DNA from: an uncultured Collinsella sp.
Lineage (GTDB): Bacteria > Actinomycetota > Coriobacteriia > Coriobacteriales > Coriobacteriaceae
Assembly: GCA_958350755.1 (NCBI GenBank)
Contig: CATWID010000003.1
Span: 22,385-86,384, forward strand
Direction of reading: 5' to 3'
DNA length: 64,000 bases
Both the position numbers and the translations under genes were made by a program. The notes under the pieces are model-generated. The model saw only the letters and a list, made by a program, of their open reading frames with translations, ran no database searches and was not told the DNA's origin. Positions within the stretch are counted from its first letter, which is position 1; each line of letters begins with the position of its first letter. This document shows, piece after piece, positions 58,908-64,000 of the stretch.

Positions 58908-60509
58908 GTGTCTGCAACCATCAAACCCTTCACCGACGAGTTCGAAGAGTATGGTCGCGATGAGTCTCGCGCATCGGGCGAGGCCTCGAGCATCTCGTTT
59001 CCGATAACGGAAGACGAGGTCCGTGCCATTTTGGAAAAGCTCCATGCCGAGCGTGTCCCGGTAACGGTTCAGGGCGCCCGAACCGGCCTTGCCGCCGGTG
59101 CCGTGCCCCACGGCGGGCATATCCTCAATACTTCCCGTATGAATCGCTACTTGGGCCTTCGCCGCGATGAACAAGGCCAATTTCTGCTGCGCGTGGAGCC
59201 GGGCGTTGTGCTCTCGGAGCTGCGCAAGCAGCTGAGCAAGAAGGTGCTGCCGACTGCTGGTTGGGACCAGGCATCGCTTGAGGCCTACGAGGAGTTCCAA
59301 GAGGCCCCCGAGCAGTTCTTTCCCACCGATCCCACCGAGGCATCTGCCTGTCTGGGCGGCATGGCGGCATGCAACGCCTCCGGCGCCCGCAGCTACGCTT
59401 ACGGCCCCATGCGCCCGCATATCACGGGACTCCACGTTGCGCTGGCTGATGGCGATTTGCTTGAGCTTCAGCGCGGTGAGGCTTTTGCCCAGGGCCGCCA
59501 CCTGTCGCTCGTGACGGCAGAGGGCCGTGCACTCGAGCTCGATCTTCCTGACTACACCATGCCCAAGACCAAAAATGCCTCGGGTTATTTTGTTGCGGAC
59601 GATATGGACGCCATCGACCTCTTTATCGGCGCTTGCGGCACGCTCGGCGTTATCACCGAGCTCGAGATTGCCCTGCAGGCGGCGCCTGCGGTCGTTTGGG
59701 GCGTGAGCTGCTTTTTCGATAGCGAAGACAAGGCCGTGTCCTTTACCGATTCCGTGCGCCCCGTCCTGTCCCATGCGGCTGCCATCGAGTACTTCGATGC
59801 TGGCGCCCTGGATATTCTACGTCGCCAGCGCGAGCAGTCGACGGCGTTTGCCTCGCTGCCGGCGCTCGACAAAGAGGCCAAGGTCTGTGTCTACGTGGAG
59901 CTCGACTGCAATGACGAGGCCCAGGCGACCGAGGAGCTGTACCACCTGGGATGGGTGCTCGAGTTTGCGGGTGGCCGCGACGATGCGACATGGGTCGCGC
60001 GCACCGAGGTTGATCGCGAGTGCCAGCGGTTCTTCCGCCATGCGGTCCCCGAGAGCGTCAATATGCTTATCGACGAGCGTCGCCGCACCGACCCCACCAT
60101 CACCAAACTGGGTTCGGACATGTCGGTGCCCAATGCACGCCTTGCCGATGTCGTGGCCCTCTATCGCCGCACACTGGCCGAAAGCGGGCTTGAATCTGCT
60201 GCCTGGGGGCACATCGGTAACAACCATCTGCATGTGAACATCCTGCCGCGCGATGCGCAGGACTACCGTCGCGGTGGCGAGCTGTTTGCCCAGTGGGCTG
60301 CGGAGGTAACGGCTATGGGCGGTGCCGTTTCTGCCGAGCACGGCGTCGGCAAGATCAAGGCGGGCTTCTTAGAGACGATGTACGGTCACGAGGCCATGGT
60401 CGAGTCGGCGCGGCTCAAGCTCCAGCTCGATCCCGACGGGCAGCTGGGTCGCGGCAACCTGTTTTCGGAGAAGCTCTTGGATGAGCTCGTCCAGAAAGGG
60501 GGCGCGTGA
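58908..60509 (+). CDS. FAD-binding D-lactate/glycolate dehydrogenase (GlcD-like)
   Basis: A 533-residue flavoprotein of the GlcD/VAO family. Seen: the FAD-binding domain with VTVQGARTGLAAGAVPHGG, LGGMAACNASGARSYAYGPMRPH and GACGTLGVITELEI, then a C-terminal cap with WGHIGNNHLHVNILP and AEHGVGKIK holding the His ligands of the active site. GTG at 58908 follows GGGGGAG. It lies directly before etfB and etfA, as in lactate dehydrogenase/Etf complexes of anaerobes, where lactate oxidation is driven by electron confurcation. Lactate as substrate is inferred. Confidence 0.9.
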   Translation: MSATIKPFTDEFEEYGRDESRASGEASSISFPITEDEVRAILEKLHAERVPVTVQGARTGLAAGAVPHGGHILNTSRMNRYLGLRRDEQGQFLLRVEPGVVLSELRKQLSKKVLPTAGWDQASLEAYEEFQEAPEQFFPTDPTEASACLGGMAACNASGARSYAYGPMRPHITGLHVALADGDLLELQRGEAFAQGRHLSLVTAEGRALELDLPDYTMPKTKNASGYFVADDMDAIDLFIGACGTLGVITELEIALQAAPAVVWGVSCFFDSEDKAVSFTDSVRPVLSHAAAIEYFDAGALDILRRQREQSTAFASLPALDKEAKVCVYVELDCNDEAQATEELYHLGWVLEFAGGRDDATWVARTEVDRECQRFFRHAVPESVNMLIDERRRTDPTITKLGSDMSVPNARLADVVALYRRTLAESGLESAAWGHIGNNHLHVNILPRDAQDYRRGGELFAQWAAEVTAMGGAVSAEHGVGKIKAGFLETMYGHEAMVESARLKLQLDPDGQLGRGNLFSEKLLDELVQKGGA

Positions 60510-60511
60510 AG

Positions 60512-61327
60512 ATGAGCGATTTCCATATGGTGGTGTGCGTCAAGGCCGTGCCGGGCAGCACCGAGGTCAAGATGGACCCCAAGACCAATACCATCGTGCG
60601 CGATGGCAAGCAGGCGGTCATTAATCCCTTTGATGCGAGCGCTTTGGAATGTGCGCTGGCGCTGAAGGACGACTTTATCGGCTTTGGCATGGATGTGCGC
60701 GTGACGGTGGTGTCGATGGGCATCCCCGCGACCGAGTCGCTGCTGCGCGACTGCATCGCTCGAGGCGCCGACGACGCGCTGCTGCTGACCGATCGCGCCT
60801 TTGCAGGTGCCGATACCCTGGCGACCACCTATGCTCTCAAATGCGGCATCGAGGCGCTTGACGAGGACTTCGACCTGCTCATCTGCGGCAAGATGGCGGT
60901 GGATGGCGATACGGCCCAGATTGGCCCCGAGCTGGCCGGTGCCTTTGAGATTCCCTGCGTGACCGACGTGAGCTGCGTGCAAAGCGCGGGCTTTACGACG
61001 TGTGGCTCGCTGGCGCTCGTCCACGGCTGCGATGCCGGCGAGGAGACGGTGCGCCTGGAGATGCCGTGCGCGATGACGACTGCCAAGGAGATTGGCCAGT
61101 TGCGTATGCCGAGTATTGCCGGTATTCGCGCGGCGGAGGAGACGGACGTGCGCGTGGTCAGTGCCGCCGACGTGAACGCCGACCCCGCGCGTTGCGGTCT
61201 TGCCGGGTCGCCGACACAGGTCGTGCGCTCGTTTGTGCCCGACCGTGACCAAACGTGCAAGGCCGTTGAGGGGACGGCGTCCGAGCAGGCGGTAGAACTT
61301 GCCAAGATTATCGAGGGGATGGCATAG
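60512..61327 (+). CDS. etfB: Electron transfer flavoprotein beta subunit
   Basis: A 271-residue EtfB. Seen: CVKAVPGSTEVKMD at the start, NPFDASALECALAL, and the AMP/FAD-binding stretch GKMAVDGDTAQIGPELAGAF with the D-G-D-T-x-Q-x-x-P motif. ATG at 60512 is chosen because GGGGGC lies 9 nt upstream; a GTG 6 nt earlier is too close to that site. It is placed between the GlcD-type gene and etfA with almost no gap, so a three-subunit complex is likely. Confidence 0.93.
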   Translation: MSDFHMVVCVKAVPGSTEVKMDPKTNTIVRDGKQAVINPFDASALECALALKDDFIGFGMDVRVTVVSMGIPATESLLRDCIARGADDALLLTDRAFAGADTLATTYALKCGIEALDEDFDLLICGKMAVDGDTAQIGPELAGAFEIPCVTDVSCVQSAGFTTCGSLALVHGCDAGEETVRLEMPCAMTTAKEIGQLRMPSIAGIRAAEETDVRVVSAADVNADPARCGLAGSPTQVVRSFVPDRDQTCKAVEGTASEQAVELAKIIEGMA

Positions 61328-62533
61328 ATGAGCGGACTGATTATCGATAGCGAAGCCTGTATCGGCTGCGGTCGCTGCGTTCGCGCCTGTGCCTCGGGCG
61401 GCATCGTAGTGGAAGGCGAGCGACCCAACCGATGCGCCCACGTAACCGACGGCTGCATCCTATGCGGTGGGTGCGTCGACGCCTGCCCTGTCAACGCTAT
61501 CTCGATCGAGCGTGACGAGGCCGCTGGTGCGGTGGACCTTGATGCATATCGAGACATTTGGGTATTCGTGCAGACCGACGAGCACGATACGGTGACTCCC
61601 GTTGCCTATGAGCTTATGGGCAAGGGCCGCGAGCTTGCCGATGCTCGCGGCTGCCGTCTGGTGGCACTGGTCGGTATGGCCCCCGAGGGTTCTCTCGGTG
61701 ACCTGGAGCATCTGGTTTGCGCAGGCGCCGACGAAGTCCTGGCCTGTCGCGACGAGCGCCTGCGCCAAAACGATGCGGAGGTCTACGCCCGCTTGATCTG
61801 CGATTTGGTAGCCGAACGCAAACCCGAGGCCATCCTATACGGTGCGACCGCTTTTGGCCGCGAACTGGCACCCGGCGTTGCCGTGCGCTTGCAGACGGGC
61901 CTTACGGCTGACTGCACCGTACTTTCGATGGATACGGAGACGGGACTGCTGCAACAGACGCGTCCGGCGTTTGGCGGCAACCTGATGGCCACCATCGTCT
62001 GCCCCAATCATCGTCCCCAGATGGCAACGGTTCGTCCCGGCATCTTTAAGGCGCCCGACTTTGACTACGGCCGCTCCGGCACGATCACCCAGATATCGCT
62101 TGCGGATGATGCTAAGGCTCGTGTCGAGATTTCGATTCCCGCCGAGGAGTGGGGGCAGCAGGCCTCGATCGCCGATGCCGAGCGCCTGGTCGTGGTGGGT
62201 CGCGGCATTGGTTCCAAGAAAAACCTGCCGCTGATGCGAAGGCTCGCCGAGGCTCTGGGAGCCGAGCTTGGTTGCACGCGACCTGTCGTGGAGGCCGGCT
62301 GGTTGGAGTATCGCCATCAGATTGGCCAGACCGGCGTATCGGTTTCGCCCAAGCTTCTCGTGAGTATCGGTGTTTCGGGCGCCATCCAGCATCTTGCCGG
62401 CATCGGTGGGGCGGAGTGCGTTATCGCCATCAACGAGGACCCGGATGCCCCCATTTTTGGTGCTGCCCAGTACAAGGTTGTTGGGGACGCCGTCGAGGTC
62501 GTCGAGGAGCTGCTGGCCCAGCTTGAGCGCTAG
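61328..62533 (+). CDS. etfA: EtfA with N-terminal two-cluster ferredoxin domain
   Basis: A 401-residue EtfA. The first 70 residues are a ferredoxin-like domain with two complete cluster motifs, CIGCGRCVRAC and CILCGGCVDACP, each for one [4Fe-4S]. The rest is EtfA: ATAFGRELAPGVAVRLQTGLTADCT, ARPAFGG-type stretch (TRPAFGGNLMATI), and the FAD motif GQTGVSVSPKLLVSIGVSGAIQH, then INEDPDAPIF. The added ferredoxin suits electron bifurcation or confurcation with ferredoxin. It starts at the base after the etfB stop. Confidence 0.94.
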   Translation: MSGLIIDSEACIGCGRCVRACASGGIVVEGERPNRCAHVTDGCILCGGCVDACPVNAISIERDEAAGAVDLDAYRDIWVFVQTDEHDTVTPVAYELMGKGRELADARGCRLVALVGMAPEGSLGDLEHLVCAGADEVLACRDERLRQNDAEVYARLICDLVAERKPEAILYGATAFGRELAPGVAVRLQTGLTADCTVLSMDTETGLLQQTRPAFGGNLMATIVCPNHRPQMATVRPGIFKAPDFDYGRSGTITQISLADDAKARVEISIPAEEWGQQASIADAERLVVVGRGIGSKKNLPLMRRLAEALGAELGCTRPVVEAGWLEYRHQIGQTGVSVSPKLLVSIGVSGAIQHLAGIGGAECVIAINEDPDAPIFGAAQYKVVGDAVEVVEELLAQLER

Positions 62534-63342
62534 GCGCGCGCCAGCCAGTCGCGCATCTCGTCCTTTAGGCGGCTCCAGGTTGCCTGCGTGGCAGGGTCGG
62601 TAAAGGGCCGTGTAATGCCAAAGGGCGCGTCGAGCAGGCGGTGGACATCGCCCCGTTCACGCGCCAGCGCGCGGCTTGCTGGATAGACGAGCTCAAACAT
62701 AAAGCAGATGAGTCCCACCAGGTAGTCCGCCGGCTCGTTGCGCTCGTCGCGCGCGACGCACCGATGCTCGTCAAAGGCGGCAAGCGTCGGTACCGAGAAG
62801 CGACTGGCTAGAAACGCGTCCTCATCCACCTTGAGGATGGTGTCGACGGTGCTGTCGGCGATGGTGCGCATAATGTCGATCTTGTCACCATCGCGCACGA
62901 TATCGCAGAAGCTCCGCGTGCGCACGTCGAGCTGCGCGGGTAGACGGAAATCGCTGTGATAGGCAATGCTCGCTCGGATGAGCTCATCTTCTGCCGGGTC
63001 ATCGATAAAGTCGCGGATGCTTGTTACGGCGGGTGCATCGGCGGGATTCTCGCCAAAGAGGACCTCGATGCCCAGCGCCGCATGGCTCATGCTCTCGGCG
63101 TCCTTAAAGGTGTCCCAGCGTCGCAGCTGCTCAAAGCGGCCCATATCGTGTAGCAGGCCGCAAAGCCATGCCAGGTCAATATCTTCTGACGACCAGCCCT
63201 GCTCGCGCGCTACGGCATCGCATGCCTCGGCCACGTGGTACGTATGCTCGATTTTGAGCGCGATGCGTGGGTTGGTGGCGTCGTAGGCATCGGTGTAGCT
63301 TTTGAAGGCCGCGCGCGCCCGGTCTCGATCGATAGCTGTCAT
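62530..63342 (-). CDS. HD-domain phosphohydrolase
   Basis: A 270-residue HD-superfamily protein. Metal ligands appear as His in KIEHTYHV, HD in CGLLHDMGRFEQ, and further His/Asp in IAYHSDF and VRDGDKIDIMR. Such proteins hydrolyse nucleotides or phosphate esters; substrate unknown. AGGAAGTC precedes the ATG. Its 3' end overlaps the end of etfA by 4 bp on the opposite strand. Confidence 0.87.
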   Translation of the reverse strand: MTAIDRDRARAAFKSYTDAYDATNPRIALKIEHTYHVAEACDAVAREQGWSSEDIDLAWLCGLLHDMGRFEQLRRWDTFKDAESMSHAALGIEVLFGENPADAPAVTSIRDFIDDPAEDELIRASIAYHSDFRLPAQLDVRTRSFCDIVRDGDKIDIMRTIADSTVDTILKVDEDAFLASRFSVPTLAAFDEHRCVARDERNEPADYLVGLICFMFELVYPASRALARERGDVHRLLDAPFGITRPFTDPATQATWSRLKDEMRDWLARA

Positions 63343-63468
63343 AATGACTTCCTAAAAAGTTGTGTCTTTCGATCCGGTGGCAATTGTAGGTGAACTCGGT
63401 TGCTGTCGGATGATGATTCTGCCGTGTCGCTACATGCGGCTCGGAGACCTTGTCAGGATGAGAAGCGT

Positions 63469-64000
63469 ATGGTGCTCAAAATCGTTAGAACCGTCTGGCC
63501 AGTGATGCTTACCTATGTTGCAATAGGCGCGCCGTGCGGAATGATCATGGGGCAGACGGGAATGGAACCCTGGATGGTCTTTGCCCTGAGCAGCACGTTT
63601 GTGACGGGCAGCGGCCAGTTTATGATCTGCAACCTGTGGCTGGCGGGCGTGCCTGCACCTTCGATTATCGCGAGCGTTGCCGCCATCTCCTCGCGTTTTG
63701 CGCTTTACTCGGCATCGATCGCGCCGCATCTGACGGGTGCCTCGAAGCGTCAGACGCTGGCCGTCGCCGCGACACTTACCGAGGAGGCATATGGCATCTC
63801 GCTTGCCAAGTTGGTTGAAGGGGAGGATTGGGGCCCGCGCGAGTCCTTTGTGCTCAACGTGATCCTCATCGCAACATGGGGCGTTTCGTGTACGATGGGC
63901 GCCATCGTCGGCGCCGTTGTCGATGTTCCTACCGCCATTGCAGCTTTTGTCTGCACCTCGCTCTTTATCTGCCTGCTCTTTTCGCAGCGGCTGTCGCGCG
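63469..64000 (+). CDS. azlC: AzlC-family branched-chain amino acid exporter (partial)
   Basis: An open frame of at least 177 residues running off the window end. Visible: YVAIGAPCGMIMGQTGMEPWMVF, TFVTGSGQFMICNLWLAG, ASVAAISSRFALYSASIAPHL and a TEEAYG motif, the pattern of AzlC, which pairs with AzlD to export branched-chain amino acids. AGGATGAG precedes the ATG at 63469. The expected AzlD gene would lie beyond the window. Confidence 0.85.
   Translation, partial: MVLKIVRTVWPVMLTYVAIGAPCGMIMGQTGMEPWMVFALSSTFVTGSGQFMICNLWLAGVPAPSIIASVAAISSRFALYSASIAPHLTGASKRQTLAVAATLTEEAYGISLAKLVEGEDWGPRESFVLNVILIATWGVSCTMGAIVGAVVDVPTAIAAFVCTSLFICLLFSQRLSR

Noticed and set aside
1..64000. tRNA, rRNA, integrase, transposase or prophage genes
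   Set aside because: None could be recognised; the small repeat elements are the only mobile-like features.

Overview
The window is about 64 kb of GC-rich, tightly packed bacterial chromosome. The gene set suggests a gut member of the Coriobacteriia close to Collinsella: a bile salt hydrolase, a PTS sugar transporter with BglG-type antitermination, rubrerythrin, an Etf-linked lactate dehydrogenase, LAXTG-type (class E) sorting signals, and stand-alone deformylase-like proteins. The genus is inferred from content and base composition, not proven. I saw no rRNA, tRNA, CRISPR array, transposase or prophage gene. The window ends inside an AzlC-like permease gene.

Layout, left to right. 0.1-2.2 kb: thiamine salvage operon thiM / thiamine-binding protein / thiE on the minus strand, behind a TPP riboswitch and its terminator. 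2.3-7.6 kb: HAD phosphatase, LysR regulator, MetE-like methyltransferase, uracil-type permease, esterase. 7.8-13.2 kb: two tandem paralogous LAXTG surface proteins and a purine permease; a 46-bp fragment of the permease 3' end lies between the paralogs and shows how the tandem arose. 13.4-23 kb: a deformylase-like protein that has lost its catalytic Glu, bile salt hydrolase, Kup, an EamA/LysR divergent pair, an XRE-aminotransferase fusion with its own palindromic operator, an intact deformylase, and an MFS pump. 23.2-27.5 kb: an RGG-repeat protein, a stack of hairpins, and the vitamin B6 locus pdxS-pdxT with divergent MocR regulator. 27.5-29.05 kb: a nuclease-like gene lying between two copies of a 119-bp inverted-repeat element. 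29.1-37.2 kb: rubrerythrin, an alcohol/aldehyde dehydrogenase pair, two very small ORFs, a phosphoesterase, and a LicT-like antiterminator followed by its RNA target, a PTS EIIBC gene and a ChbG-like deacetylase. 37.3-48.8 kb: DUF2130 protein, Ski2-like helicase, the third repeat copy, TrmB, a Trm9-like methyltransferase, an XRE/DUF4097 pair, Elp3 and a spermidine-synthase-like protein. 48.8-54.4 kb: a three-gene unit of TerB-domain protein, BrxD-like ATPase and Lhr/BrxHI-like helicase. 54.5-58.6 kb: DUF554 protein and a five-gene secreted/surface protein cluster. 58.9-62.5 kb: GlcD-type dehydrogenase, EtfB and ferredoxin-fused EtfA. Then an HD hydrolase and the partial AzlC gene.

The most interesting items are: (1) the TerB / BrxD-like / BrxHI-like operon, which looks like a free-standing DNA-processing or phage-defence module without the BREX core; (2) Elp3 and a Trm9-like methyltransferase within 5 kb, hinting at a eukaryote-style wobble-uridine pathway; (3) a family of about 120-bp inverted-repeat elements, two of which bracket a DUF559-like nuclease gene and abut stop codons; (4) several sequence-unrelated intergenic inverted repeats of similar design.
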